NCBI GenBank assembly: GCA_026225255.1
Contig: JAMFSJ010000022.1
Coordinates: forward strand, 50,075 to 114,074
Direction: 5' to 3'
DNA: 64,000 bases
Source: Methylacidimicrobium fagopyrum
Lineage (GTDB): Bacteria > Verrucomicrobiota > Verrucomicrobiia > Limisphaerales > UBA11358
Numbering within the stretch: the first letter of the stretch is position 1; every line of letters starts with the position of its first letter. Below, one piece after another: positions 35,111 through 44,869 of this stretch. A model generated the notes under the pieces. That model made no database searches. It was given only the letters and a program-made list of their open reading frames with translations, and had not been told where the DNA came from. The translations under genes were made by a program, and so were the position numbers.

Positions 35111-38100
35111 CTTTCCCGTTCCATTTGCTCCGGAGAAAACCGGGGATGAGCAGGAGCGTCAACGCCGTTGAAGTCAAGATTCCAAAAATCACCACGGTGG
35201 CAAAAGGTCTTTGTAACTCTGCGCCCTGGCTGGTGGAAATCGCCATCGGAATAAAACCGACACTGGTCACCAGCGCGGTCATGAGCACCGGACGTAGACG
35301 CGTTTTCGCACTGCGCACCGCGGCCTCGGCGGGTTCCAAGCCTTGCGCGCGCAGGTTATTGAAATACGTGATCAAGACCATGCCGTTGAGCAGGCTCAAG
35401 CCGCCAAGTGTGACGAAACCGATCGCGGCGGACATCGTCAACGGCAGTTCGCGCCACCATAAACCATAAACTCCGCCGACCAAGGCGAGCGGCAATCCGC
35501 AGGCGACCAGCGCGGTCTGCCGCCAGTTTTTGAAGGCGGCGTAGATCAACACCAGACTGAGCAGAAAAAATAAACCGCCCGCGAGCAATAGACGTTGGCT
35601 GCCGGATTGCCAGTTTTTATACGCCCCGCCAAACTCCAGCCGGTAGCCGGGAGGCAGTTTGATTTGCTGCTGGATCGCGGCGCGCGCGCGGGCGACGAAG
35701 CCAATGACATCGGCATTTTCCACCGTGACCATGATGGCTTCGCGACGTTCGGCTTGCTCGCGCGTGATGGCGCTGACGCCCAAACGGTTCGTCCAAGTTC
35801 CCAAGGTGCCGAGGCTGACGACGACCGAGTTATCGAGGACGCGCAACGGCAATTGATTCAAAGTGGCCGGATTGGTGCGCAGCGATTCCGGCAGGCGCAC
35901 TACGAGCGGATAAAACAGATCGCCTTCATCAATGCGCCCGACTTCACGCCCGGCGAGCCCGATGGAAATGGCGCTGTTGACCTGATCACCATAAGCCATG
36001 TTGTCGAGCATCTGCGAACGATCGGGCACAAATTCCAGCAAGTTCGCGCGTCCGGGTTGATCGATGACCACGTCGCCGGCATGCGGTATTTGTTTGACAA
36101 TTTTGGCAATGTTCGTGGCCAGCGAATCCAGTTGGTCATAGTCCGGCCCGAATAATTTCACTGCCAGATCCGTCCGCACGCCTTCGAGCAATTCATCAAA
36201 GCGCACGGCGATCGGTTGGTTGAGTTCCAATTCCTGGGCGGGCACGGCGTGTTCAATGGTGGATTTGATCAATTGCGCCAAGTCCGCCTTCGAAATGGTC
36301 TGGCCATTGACACGACGCCATTGCGTGCGCGGTTGAAAGCTGAGGTAAATATCATTTTGATTCGGGCCCTGCGGATCGGTGGCAATCTCTGACATGCCGA
36401 TACGGGAAAAAATATCCTTCGCTTCTGGCACCGCCGCGCGGATGGCGCGTTCGGTTTCAAGTTCCATCACCAGCGATTTTTCCAGACTGATTTGCGGGTC
36501 GCGTTGAACCTCGACCACCAACCAGCCTTCGTCCAGATTCGGCATGAAGTTCGCGCCCAACTTGGTGGAAAAATATCCAGCCCCAATTGTGAGCAATAAA
36601 ATCAAGGTGAACAGCCACCAGCGAAAACGTCGAACGAGTTGGAGTAAGCGTTCATACACAGCGCGCAAAATATTTAAAAACCGGGGTTCTTTTAGTTGGC
36701 TGCCGGCGCCCAAGCCGATGGCACACAACGCCGGCACGAGCGTGAGCGTGAGCAGCAGCGAACTGGTCAGCACGAGAATCACGGATTGCGCCAGCGGACG
36801 GAACAGGCGGCCTTCCATGCCGCCCAAAGTCAGAATCGGCAGATAGGCACCGATGATGATCAACATGCCGACGAGCATCGGTTTGCGCACTTCGCAACAC
36901 GCATCCACGATGGTGGTCAGACGCAAAGTTTTGGTCGCCTCGCGTTCGGGAATGGCGGCAAGTTTTCGCACCACATTTTCAACCATGACAATCGTGTCGT
37001 CCACCACCACGCCGAAATCAATGGCGCCTAAAGTCAATAAGCTGCCGACGATGCCCAACGTTGCCATGCCGCCCAGCCCCAACGCAAACGACAGGATCAA
37101 CACGCTGGTGACAATGAACGCCGCGCGCCAACTGCGTAGAAAAAGCAATAGCACCAGCAGCACCAATCCACCCGCTAGAATGAGATTGTGGCCGACCGTG
37201 GCAATGACGCTGTCCACCAATTCCGCGCGAATGTAAAGCGGGCGCAATTCCATGTCCGCCGGTAAGCGGCTTTGGGCTTCGACCAGTGCGGCGCGAAAAG
37301 CTTCTGCCACGGCGCGCGCATTTTCACCGGTCAACATCAGCGCCGTTCCCAGCACGGCTTCCTGTCCGTTGAGCGTGGCTGCGCCTAAACGAATATTTGA
37401 GCCGACGCTGACCGTCGCCACTTCGCTCAACGGCACACCGCGCAACGTCCACGGCAGCTTGAGGCAGAGATTCGTCAGCGCTTCGATGGTCTGCGCGCGC
37501 GCCCGGGAACGGATGATGAATTGTTGCCCGTCGCGTTCCATCACCGCGCCACCGCCGACAGCGGCATTGCGTTCCACGATGGTGGCGAGATCGCTCAGAT
37601 CCAAACCATTCTGCGCCGCTTTTTCGGGATCCACAGCGACAACCATTTGTTGATCGTAACCGCCCGTCGTGTTGACGTCGGCGATGCCTTTGACGGATTT
37701 CAGACACGGTTTGACGACAAATTCCTGCATCAATTTCAATTGCTGCAAGCGCGTCTCGAGCGGATCGTTGGTTGCAGCACTGTTGGTTTTAAAAGTGAGC
37801 GCGTAAGTGAAAATTTCACCCAGTCCCGAACTCGGCGGTGCAAGATTTGGCAATAATCCGGGCGGCAATTTTTTGGTGGCGCGGGCGAGCCGTTCGGAAA
37901 CCATCTGGCGCGCTTGGTAAAGATCGGTGCCGTCGGCAAAAATCAGGCAGACTTGGGAAATGCCGAAGCGCGTAAAGGAACGGACTTGTTCTAAACCGGG
38001 CAGACCGAACATTTCTAGTTCGATGGGCCGCGTCACCGAAGTTTCGATTTCCGTCGGTGATAGATTCGGCACCGGCGTGAGCACTTGCACTTGGAGATTG

Positions 38101-38285
38101 CTGATGTCCGGCGTGACATCTAATCGCAGATGAACCGCCGACCAGATGCCCCAAAACAGAATCAAGGCCGCGATCAAAACTACGGCGGCGCGATGTTTGA
38201 CGGAGCGTTCGATGATCGCCCGCAGGACGCGTTCGAGGTCGCCGGGCGGTGCGGAATGATTGGGATGGTTTACGCCTGCGCTCAA
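35097..38285 (-). CDS. CzcA/CusA-type heavy-metal RND efflux pump
   Basis: 1062 residues with the RND layout: one N-terminal span (about 34-55), periplasmic loop, spans 2-6 (about 355-545), second loop, spans 8-12 (about 880-1055). The central DFGVVVDDTIVMVENV stretch (about 420-435) is the CzcA/HME type of proton-relay motif. Such pumps expel divalent or monovalent metal ions together with a membrane-fusion protein and an outer-membrane channel, neither of which is encoded here. It begins 19 bp after the phosphoesterase stop and may be co-transcribed with it. Confidence 0.93.
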   Translation of the reverse strand: MSAGVNHPNHSAPPGDLERVLRAIIERSVKHRAAVVLIAALILFWGIWSAVHLRLDVTPDISNLQVQVLTPVPNLSPTEIETSVTRPIELEMFGLPGLEQVRSFTRFGISQVCLIFADGTDLYQARQMVSERLARATKKLPPGLLPNLAPPSSGLGEIFTYALTFKTNSAATNDPLETRLQQLKLMQEFVVKPCLKSVKGIADVNTTGGYDQQMVVAVDPEKAAQNGLDLSDLATIVERNAAVGGGAVMERDGQQFIIRSRARAQTIEALTNLCLKLPWTLRGVPLSEVATVSVGSNIRLGAATLNGQEAVLGTALMLTGENARAVAEAFRAALVEAQSRLPADMELRPLYIRAELVDSVIATVGHNLILAGGLVLLVLLLFLRSWRAAFIVTSVLILSFALGLGGMATLGIVGSLLTLGAIDFGVVVDDTIVMVENVVRKLAAIPEREATKTLRLTTIVDACCEVRKPMLVGMLIIIGAYLPILTLGGMEGRLFRPLAQSVILVLTSSLLLTLTLVPALCAIGLGAGSQLKEPRFLNILRAVYERLLQLVRRFRWWLFTLILLLTIGAGYFSTKLGANFMPNLDEGWLVVEVQRDPQISLEKSLVMELETERAIRAAVPEAKDIFSRIGMSEIATDPQGPNQNDIYLSFQPRTQWRRVNGQTISKADLAQLIKSTIEHAVPAQELELNQPIAVRFDELLEGVRTDLAVKLFGPDYDQLDSLATNIAKIVKQIPHAGDVVIDQPGRANLLEFVPDRSQMLDNMAYGDQVNSAISIGLAGREVGRIDEGDLFYPLVVRLPESLRTNPATLNQLPLRVLDNSVVVSLGTLGTWTNRLGVSAITREQAERREAIMVTVENADVIGFVARARAAIQQQIKLPPGYRLEFGGAYKNWQSGSQRLLLAGGLFFLLSLVLIYAAFKNWRQTALVACGLPLALVGGVYGLWWRELPLTMSAAIGFVTLGGLSLLNGMVLITYFNNLRAQGLEPAEAAVRSAKTRLRPVLMTALVTSVGFIPMAISTSQGAELQRPFATVVIFGILTSTALTLLLIPGFLRSKWNGKVTSP

Positions 38286-38304
38286 GGTGTTGAATGACCG
38301 GATG

Positions 38305-39552
38305 TCATGGCTTCACCTTCGCATTTTTCAACAGGTCGCTCAAGTCATTAGCCGTGGCCACACGATTGTAGCCGTGACCGAAAGCATTGATACCGTTCGT
38401 GGGAATCGCATTCGTTTGATACGCCAATCCAAAAATTTCATCCATCATCTTGAGCGTTGAAGAATGGCTGTAAACCACGTGGCTCGCGTAGGCATTGCCT
38501 TTGGCCAGTGGCGAAATGAGGATGAATGGCAGGGTTGTATTGGTGTCGTCGGTGCTGACGGTTTCATCCATCCAAATGAAAATGGCGCCATGATCTTGAT
38601 ACGCCGGCGACGCCATGATTTTTGGAACGATGATGGAAAGGCAGTTGTCGCCTTCCGCAATCGCCGCCTGGTTACCGTTGAAATGCGTGCCGCGATACGT
38701 GAATCCCAAGGGCAAATGGCTGTGCATCTCGTTGAATTCGCTTGGCGTGATCCAATTATAACGGCCGATATTATTGGCTGCGAGATCGGCCCAGAACTGC
38801 GTCAGCGTAAAACAATTTGTATTCTGCGTGTCCGTGAAGAACTGCATCGGATTATGCTTCACGGCGTAGGAATAATGCGTCGAGCCGTTGTAGATATTGG
38901 TCGCTCCGTGCGAACCGCCTTTGCTCACGGTCGCATTCGTGGTGTATTCGAGATCTTCCTGATACGACCGCCACGCGATGCCCGCCGCATTCATCTGTCC
39001 CGTGAGATGTTGGCAGGTGAAAATATTATGCGCTGACGGCTTTGGATCGCTATCCGTGTGGATGCCAAACGCCGTGCCCGCTTCCGACCAGATATAATTA
39101 AATTCCGACGGATGCGCGCCGTGACAGACGCTGTAATATTTTGTGGCGTAAGAAACTTGCGCCGCGTTCGGGTGGCCACGCGTGACCAGGCTATTCACGT
39201 AAGGCGCGGCGGGATTGCCGAAAATCTGCTGCGGATTGGCGTCGGGAATGCGCTGCGTCCAATCATGATTTTCCAGCGCAATAACAAAAACAGTTTTGAT
39301 TTGATCGGGCGCAAAGACATTGTTCGCGACGCTGTCGGCTTGGGTGGCTGTCGCCGGTTCGGTGGCTGCTTCGCGTTCCACCAAAGAATTCGTCGTGGGC
39401 TGGCCCGGCTGTTCTGTTCCCTGCGCCGGCACCGTTCCGGCTGGGTTCGGTTGCGAATCATCAATGGTTTTCGAAGACGTGGCGCAACCTGACATCCCCA
39501 GCCAAGCCAAGGCGATGCCGCCTGTGAAAATTATTCTAAAATTCATGTTCAT
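38305..39552 (-). CDS. Phosphoesterase-family lipoprotein (acid phosphatase/phospholipase C-like)
   Basis: 415 residues. A lipobox (LGMSGC, Cys about 23) and a polar Pro/Thr linker precede the phosphoesterase domain (about 90-390). VFVIALENHDW is the metal-binding entry motif of the family, and HGAHPSEFNYIWSEAG, YNWITPSEFNEMHSH and HGAIFIWMDET follow in the usual order. These enzymes hydrolyse phosphate mono- or diesters outside the cytoplasm. Two Met codons (39552 and 39546) could serve as start. A connection to the RND pump is only positional. Confidence 0.82.
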   Translation of the reverse strand: MNMNFRIIFTGGIALAWLGMSGCATSSKTIDDSQPNPAGTVPAQGTEQPGQPTTNSLVEREAATEPATATQADSVANNVFAPDQIKTVFVIALENHDWTQRIPDANPQQIFGNPAAPYVNSLVTRGHPNAAQVSYATKYYSVCHGAHPSEFNYIWSEAGTAFGIHTDSDPKPSAHNIFTCQHLTGQMNAAGIAWRSYQEDLEYTTNATVSKGGSHGATNIYNGSTHYSYAVKHNPMQFFTDTQNTNCFTLTQFWADLAANNIGRYNWITPSEFNEMHSHLPLGFTYRGTHFNGNQAAIAEGDNCLSIIVPKIMASPAYQDHGAIFIWMDETVSTDDTNTTLPFILISPLAKGNAYASHVVYSHSSTLKMMDEIFGLAYQTNAIPTNGINAFGHGYNRVATANDLSDLLKNAKVKP

Positions 39553-39594
39553 CCAGCACGTTGATCGCTCCTAATTCATTTTGAGAACGAACCG

Positions 39595-39624
39595 CGCAAC
39601 GTTGCGGGAATCGCAGGGGCCTGC
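39595..39624. other. Two adjacent palindromes between minus-strand genes
   Basis: CGCAACGTTGCG (39595-39606) is a perfect 12-bp palindrome and GCAGGGGCCTGC (39613-39624) a 5-bp-armed hairpin. They lie 43 bp upstream of the phosphoesterase gene and after the end of the PATR/LamG gene. They could be an operator, a terminator, or chance. Confidence 0.35.
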
Positions 39625-39711
39625 GCAAGCACAAGTTGATTTCTAAAAGCGGCTGATTGAGGAAGCTATTTAGGCGAATAGAACACACCGCAATATTTGA
39701 AGGCCATTAAT

Positions 39712-42700
39712 TCACGGAATCCGGAGGCCGAAAAATTGTTGCGGCGCGTTGGGCGCTAAGATGTTGGTGAAATAAAAATTTCCGTTGCCGTCAAAATTTC
39801 CAGTGCCCATCAAGTTCCAGTTCGTCAGCGGCGACAGCAGATTCGTGGCGGCCAACACGGAATAACCAACGCCCGCGGCGCCGCCCGTCCCGCTGAACAC
39901 CAGATTTGCGCCGGACATGGCAGCGGAACCAAATTGCAGATTCACGTTGCCCAGCATCACGGATAAGGTTCCGTTCACCGCCAGGTTCGCCGTATTCCAT
40001 AAAAGTCCAACCCCGGGGGTCGCGGGACTGATGCTGGTAAAAGCGCCGCTGTAGGTCGCCGCTGAAAATAATTTAAAACTATCGCCCGCCGTCAGGATGC
40101 CCGCCAAGTTGGTCACGACGAGCGTTCCGTTGTAAGTCAACGTCGCGCCGGAGACTTTCAATAAATCATTCGTGGCGGCTTGCTTGTTGAGCTTCATCCG
40201 CGTGCTGCTGGCTGCTTGCAGAATGACGTTATTGCCTACGGTCAACGTGCCGATGGTCGACGGCGAACCCGCCGTGATGGCCCCGGCGAATTGGATGGTC
40301 GTCACACCTTGAATCGTGCCGGTGCCGCCCAGCGTGCCGCCGCTCGTGACATTGATTGGACCGGTGCTGGTCGAGCCGTTCACGAGTAACGTGCCGCCGC
40401 TGACGGTGGTGGTGTTGGTGTAAGTATTCACGCCGGCCAACGTGAGAGTGCCCGTGCCGGACTTGGTCACCGCATTGGTCGCAACTCCGTTTTGGATCGA
40501 GCCGGAGATATAAATATTTCCATTGCCGTAAAAAGTGAACGTGCGATTGCCGCTGGCGATGGAAGTCAAAATGCCGCCGAGATTGAGCGTGCCGGCATCG
40601 GATTCAAATCCGTAAAAACTGCCGCCCACGTTGACGCTGACGCCGCCAGAAAGGGTATTGCTGCCGGCAATATTTTCGATCGCGGGACTGGTGCCAGTGC
40701 GCGCGCTTAGGGCGATTGCCGCGGGCGAAACGACGTTGCCGTTCGAACCATCGAGTTGCAGCGTGGAACTGCCGCTGTTGTTGTTACGGATCTGAATATT
40801 CGTGACGTTCAACAACGCCGTCGGGCTGGCCGCGCGCGTGTTGCCGTCGGTGGCGAGACTGCTGTTGCGATCAAGATAAACCGTTCCCGCCAGCGAGCTG
40901 CTGCCGCTCAGAATCAACGTTCCCGCACCGGTTTTGGTAAAGCCATTGGAACCCGCCAGCGGACCGGCGATCGTCGCCGTGTTTTGATTCACCACAATCG
41001 AAGGCACGGTGCTGGAGCCGGTATCGAGCGTCAACACATTGCCATTCGCCAGCAACGTCCAGGTTTGCGTGCCGCTCGGGTCGCCGAAGGCCAGAGTGCC
41101 GAGGCTGTGCGGTTCATTCAAGGTGACGGTGCGGTTTGATGTAATGTTCACCGTGCTAAAATCAGCCGTGTAGCCCGCGCCATTCGCGATGGTGCCGCCA
41201 TTCCAATTATTAGTATCCGCCCAATTCCCATTCGCATCATTTGTCCACGTTCCGCTCGTGTAAACGAGCGGCACATAAATGCTCAACGCGGCGAACCCGC
41301 TGGCGCCCGCCCCGTCGGTCGCGCGCACGGTGAAATAATTCGTGCCGCCATCGGTGGCCCCGGGGGTGCCGGTGAGGCTGCCATTATTGCTCACGGTCAG
41401 CCACGCCGGGCCGCTCACTTTGGTATAAGTCAACGCAGCGCCGGGGTTCGGATCGGTGGCCGAGTTCGTCAGGTTGGTGCTGTAAGTCACAAAGGGCGCG
41501 GCGCTGCCGTAGTTCAGCAGGTTCGTCGTGAATTGCGGCGGTTGATTCGTCACCAACGCGGCGATTTGCGCGGGCGTAAAAGTCGTGTCGGCGATTTGCA
41601 CTTCGTCCAAGTTACCGTTGAATAACGGATCCGCGGGGAACTGGCTTTTACCCAGATAATTTTTTACCGGACTAAAACTGGCGGGCGTGAGTGAGACAAA
41701 ACTGGAGGTCGCCAGCACGCCGTTCGTATAAAGATTGGCGATGCTGCCGTTGAGCGTGATAGCGACGTGTTGCCATTTATTGGGGGCGAGCGCAGTGGTT
41801 TCGACGACCGATTCGCCGCTGCCGTTATTGATGGCGAAACGTAACGTGCCGGTGCCCGAGCTCGGCGTGAGAAAAAGATAATGCGACGTGTCGTTGCCGA
41901 AATCAAAGATACGCTGCCAGCTCACGCCGCCATTCCAATAGATCCAACCGGCGAAGGTAAAGTTTGCGTTGTGCGCCATCGTTGAGGGGAGTTGGATATA
42001 ACTGCCCGTGCCATTCAACGCCACCGCCGCCGCATTATGTCCTGTCAGGTAGCCCGGAATACCAATGGGAAAACCGTTGTTGCCATAGCCTGAACTATCG
42101 AGCGTATTCGTATCAAAATGAAATTGCGCGATGCCGCGCGGGCCGCCGACCGGCAACGTTTGCGTGTAAGAAATGGTTGAAGGCAAGTCGCGATACAAAA
42201 TGCCGGCGGGCGTCAACGTGCCGTCGTCCAACACCATCTCGCGATTCGTCGTCACCCAGTTATAGATCGAATAACGTTCCACGAACGGCGCGTTTTCCAG
42301 CACGTTCAGAAACTGGCTGACCGCCGTGGCTTCTTGCGCGGGAGTGGGCGGCGGCGAGCTGGAGCTGTCGCACCAATTCGCGCCGTAATTAAATTCCGTC
42401 ACCCAGATCGGTTTGCCCGTCTGGGCATAAACGCCCGCGAGATAATTGGAAAGTTGCACCGACGACCAACCGCATTTGTAAAAGTGAATCGGAATAAAAT
42501 CGACGCGATAATTAAGATTCGTCGCTTGGTTCATAAAGCTATAAAGCCAGTCCAAGCCTTGACCCGTCACGCCGGAATCCGAAACCGCCGGTGCTCCCGC
42601 GCGCAAACCCCATTGCGCCATGCTCGGCCAATCCGCGATCGCCGCCGCCACCGTCAAGTTCGCCTGGCTCGAAGAATCGGGTTCGTTGTAGCCCAGCGAA

Positions 42701-43566
42701 TGGGTGACTTTTTGTTTGGTGGCCACGCCGGAAATGCCGCTGCCCGCCGTCCACTTCATCGGGACATACTCCGCATTGGCCGACGAATTGCCGCCGTTGC
42801 CCCAATCATAAAACCAATACGGTTTGATGACCGCGCTTTCACCCGCCGTATCGTCCCAGCCGCGCTTGGCGATCCAACGCCACGGGAACACGCGCACAAA
42901 CGACACCGGATAATTCAAGCTGGCGGACAACAGGCTGACTTGCAGATCGCCATCTTGCGCGATAAAAACTTTGCTCGCCCCGCTACCATCCGCGTTCTGC
43001 GCGAACGTCGCCATGTAGCCGCGTTTCAATTGGAACGAACTGACGTTCCGGTTCAACACGCCCAACGCTGTGTTCGTGTAATACGTGTAAAGGCCGAGCG
43101 ACAGGGTCGGGCCGAGAAAATTCGGGGCGCTATAAATTGACAACGGCGTGAAGCTCGGGCTTTGCGGAATGATCACCGTGCCCATGACGTATTCCTCCGC
43201 GCGCACATTATTGCCGACGACGGCCGCCGCGCCATTCACCGAGACCTGGGCCAGATAACTGGCGATGACGGTGGCGGGTCGAATGCTGGGAATGAAAATC
43301 CACGCATCGGACGAATTCAAATTGATCGTGTCGCCGGATAACGGGTTATTCGTGCCCGTGATCCACAATTCGCAATGGCCGGTCATCGTCACCGTGGTAT
43401 TGGTCAATCCGCTGTAAGTGACGATGCCGTTGGTGAGGGTCAACGTCTGGGCGGCCGCCCCGAACGGCAAACTGAGCGCGAGGAGGGCCAGCCACAGTTT
43501 GATTTTAAGACCGCCAAAATTTTGCCTGCCGGGCCGACCGGATTGGGTGAAAGCTTTTTGCGACAT
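39712..43566 (-). CDS. Secreted GH128-like / LamG / PATR-repeat surface protein
   Basis: 1284 residues. The signal peptide is preceded by a long basic n-region (hydrophobic about 23-39). Then come a beta-rich domain (60-215), a glycosyl hydrolase barrel (about 220-470) with E295 in GYNEPD and E391 in WVTEFNYG as probable acid and nucleophile (GH128/Glyco_hydro_cc type, beta-1,3-glucanase-like), a LamG domain (about 475-669), an Ig/He_PIG-like domain (673-765) and beta-strand passenger repeats (about 768-1155; TKSGTGTLTLAGVNTYTN-type units). The final 60 residues resemble those of the PATR protein at 48604. No beta-barrel follows, so it is not a classical autotransporter. Confidence 0.82.
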   Translation of the reverse strand: MSQKAFTQSGRPGRQNFGGLKIKLWLALLALSLPFGAAAQTLTLTNGIVTYSGLTNTTVTMTGHCELWITGTNNPLSGDTINLNSSDAWIFIPSIRPATVIASYLAQVSVNGAAAVVGNNVRAEEYVMGTVIIPQSPSFTPLSIYSAPNFLGPTLSLGLYTYYTNTALGVLNRNVSSFQLKRGYMATFAQNADGSGASKVFIAQDGDLQVSLLSASLNYPVSFVRVFPWRWIAKRGWDDTAGESAVIKPYWFYDWGNGGNSSANAEYVPMKWTAGSGISGVATKQKVTHSLGYNEPDSSSQANLTVAAAIADWPSMAQWGLRAGAPAVSDSGVTGQGLDWLYSFMNQATNLNYRVDFIPIHFYKCGWSSVQLSNYLAGVYAQTGKPIWVTEFNYGANWCDSSSSPPPTPAQEATAVSQFLNVLENAPFVERYSIYNWVTTNREMVLDDGTLTPAGILYRDLPSTISYTQTLPVGGPRGIAQFHFDTNTLDSSGYGNNGFPIGIPGYLTGHNAAAVALNGTGSYIQLPSTMAHNANFTFAGWIYWNGGVSWQRIFDFGNDTSHYLFLTPSSGTGTLRFAINNGSGESVVETTALAPNKWQHVAITLNGSIANLYTNGVLATSSFVSLTPASFSPVKNYLGKSQFPADPLFNGNLDEVQIADTTFTPAQIAALVTNQPPQFTTNLLNYGSAAPFVTYSTNLTNSATDPNPGAALTYTKVSGPAWLTVSNNGSLTGTPGATDGGTNYFTVRATDGAGASGFAALSIYVPLVYTSGTWTNDANGNWADTNNWNGGTIANGAGYTADFSTVNITSNRTVTLNEPHSLGTLAFGDPSGTQTWTLLANGNVLTLDTGSSTVPSIVVNQNTATIAGPLAGSNGFTKTGAGTLILSGSSSLAGTVYLDRNSSLATDGNTRAASPTALLNVTNIQIRNNNSGSSTLQLDGSNGNVVSPAAIALSARTGTSPAIENIAGSNTLSGGVSVNVGGSFYGFESDAGTLNLGGILTSIASGNRTFTFYGNGNIYISGSIQNGVATNAVTKSGTGTLTLAGVNTYTNTTTVSGGTLLVNGSTSTGPINVTSGGTLGGTGTIQGVTTIQFAGAITAGSPSTIGTLTVGNNVILQAASSTRMKLNKQAATNDLLKVSGATLTYNGTLVVTNLAGILTAGDSFKLFSAATYSGAFTSISPATPGVGLLWNTANLAVNGTLSVMLGNVNLQFGSAAMSGANLVFSGTGGAAGVGYSVLAATNLLSPLTNWNLMGTGNFDGNGNFYFTNILAPNAPQQFFGLRIP

Positions 43567-43603
43567 AGGAATTGTCTAAGTTAGCATTTCCTCGCCGATC
43601 CTG

Positions 43604-43624
43604 CCATTACCTGAATGGGTAAAA
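43604..43624 (-). promoter_or_regulatory. Shared motif, copy 1 (upstream of the GH128-like/PATR gene)
   Basis: Minus strand: TTTTACCCATTCAGGTAATG, ending 37 bp before the ATG. It matches three other sites in the window around ACCCRTTCGGGTAATGG. A nearby AAAAGGCTAAATTT stretch also recurs beside copy 4. Confidence 0.5.
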
Positions 43625-43716
43625 GGCTAAATTTGAAATGTCCGCGTGGCACCGATTTTAAATAGAAAACCGCTGGAACCATTAGCTGGCTCCAACGGTC
43701 TGAGAAAAATGCGTCC

Positions 43717-43734
43717 GATTGGCTTGAGCCAATC
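43717..43734 (-). terminator. Hairpin at the end of the small minus-strand gene
   Basis: GATTGGCT (43717-43724) pairs perfectly with AGCCAATC (43727-43734) over 2 bases and takes in the stop codon of the gene ending at 43733. A T-run follows 6 bp later in the minus direction. A weaker hairpin (TGGAACC/GGCTCCA, about 43674-43694) lies beyond it. Confidence 0.5.
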
Positions 43735-44353
43735 AAACCACCATTTTTAACGTGGGATTACTCCAATCGCCGGTGCCGGCGGAACCGACTGCATTCACTT
43801 GGATGCCATAGATCACCCCCGGCGTCAGGCCTTTGAAAGCGGTTCGGCCACCCGTGGTTTGCTCCCTTTGCAGGATGAGCGTCGGGGCCGTAGCCGCAAA
43901 CAATTGCCAGTTATAAGTCGCCGCACCATAGACCGGTGGTATGTCAGCATCCAACTCTCCACTCAAAATCCCGAGACTGACGATCAAATCCGTCGGTGCC
44001 ACCGGGATGGTGGCGGGCGTGCGTTGGGATTTTTGCGCCGGGAAACCGCTGCTTAATAAAGTGGCCAGATTTCCATCGCAGGTAATTGTTACATAACTAG
44101 CTAGATTTCTCAGCAAAGCCGCTAGGGCTTCCCGCTTCTGATTTTTGATCGCCGTCAGCGTCATGCCGCCGTCCGCCGCATTGGCCACGGCCGTCGTAAA
44201 TTCACTCAAGGCTGCCGTGACGATGTCCAACCCCGGTGTCGGGTTGGGGTAACTCGGATTATCCGTCATCGCAGCGAGGATGATATGAGTGCTTTTGATC
44301 AACTCAGCATCGCTATCTTGATTTACGAAATTGATGGAAGGTTTTACAATCAT
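43733..44353 (-). CDS. Hypothetical protein with fibronectin-III-like C-terminal half
   Basis: 206 residues, no signal peptide. The N-terminal half (1-115) is helical (AALSEFTTAVANAADGG, KREALAALLRNLASYV). The second half (120-206) reads as a beta sandwich with the strand pattern of fibronectin type III (YNWQLF, FKGLTPGVIYGIQVNAVGSAGTGDWS). I do not recognise the family by name. It is probably monocistronic, bounded by a hairpin and the AT-rich gap upstream. Confidence 0.65.
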   Translation of the reverse strand: MIVKPSINFVNQDSDAELIKSTHIILAAMTDNPSYPNPTPGLDIVTAALSEFTTAVANAADGGMTLTAIKNQKREALAALLRNLASYVTITCDGNLATLLSSGFPAQKSQRTPATIPVAPTDLIVSLGILSGELDADIPPVYGAATYNWQLFAATAPTLILQREQTTGGRTAFKGLTPGVIYGIQVNAVGSAGTGDWSNPTLKMVV

Positions 44354-44634
44354 ACGACTTTGGTGTTTGGGGATTTTTCTAGCTGGTTACATATTAGCTA
44401 GAATTGTTTTTAATATGATCTTAAAAATTAGATTGTCAATGTATTTCTTATCCATAATTGAAAGTATTTTCAAATGGGGCGCTGGAATGGGTGTGAATAA
44501 AACCCTTAAAAATAAGGGTAAATGACCCATTAAAATATCTATAAAGCGTTGATTGTTAAAATCTAACGCAATTTTTTTAGGTTATAAATAATCCGTTTAA
44601 ATTAGTCTAACTTCTGAATCCTAAGTGAAGTCGT
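44354..44634. other. AT-rich intergenic region
   Basis: About 280 bases, markedly AT-rich, with many stops in all frames. A TAATAT/TATTAA-rich stretch at 44385-44415 could be the promoter of the minus-strand gene ending at 43733. No gene or RNA was recognised. Confidence 0.4.
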
Positions 44635-44869
44635 TTCCCGATATCGGCCCGAGGTTGGTAGGTATCGAGTAGAGATTACCCCATATCAAAGAGTGGTTTC
44701 CCGATATCAGGCCGAGCTGCCAGAGACCAAGGAGCGGCTACCAGATATCAAGCCGCCTCTGATAGATATCGGGTAAAGGTTTCCCGATATCACACAGCCG
44801 CTGCCCGATATCAGGCAGCGCCTACTTGAATTCAAGCCACATCGGCAGATATCAAGCAGAGGTTATGGA
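44635..44869. repeat. Degenerate 21-bp tandem array centred on GATATC
   Basis: Eleven units with cores at 44640, 44661, 44682, 44703, 44724, 44744, 44765, 44786, 44807, 44828 and 44849. Spacing is 21 bp except one 20-bp step (44724-44744). Seven cores are exactly GATATC; others are GTATCG-like, CATATC, AGACCA and GAATTC. Flanks share AGGC/AAGC and CGGCT/CAGCG tracts. Translated in one frame the units give heptapeptides such as PDIKPPL, PDITQPL and PDIRQRL. Confidence 0.85.

Noticed and set aside
44635..44869. The 21-bp array as a CRISPR
   Set aside because: There are no constant repeats with variable spacers, the unit is too short, and no cas genes are present.
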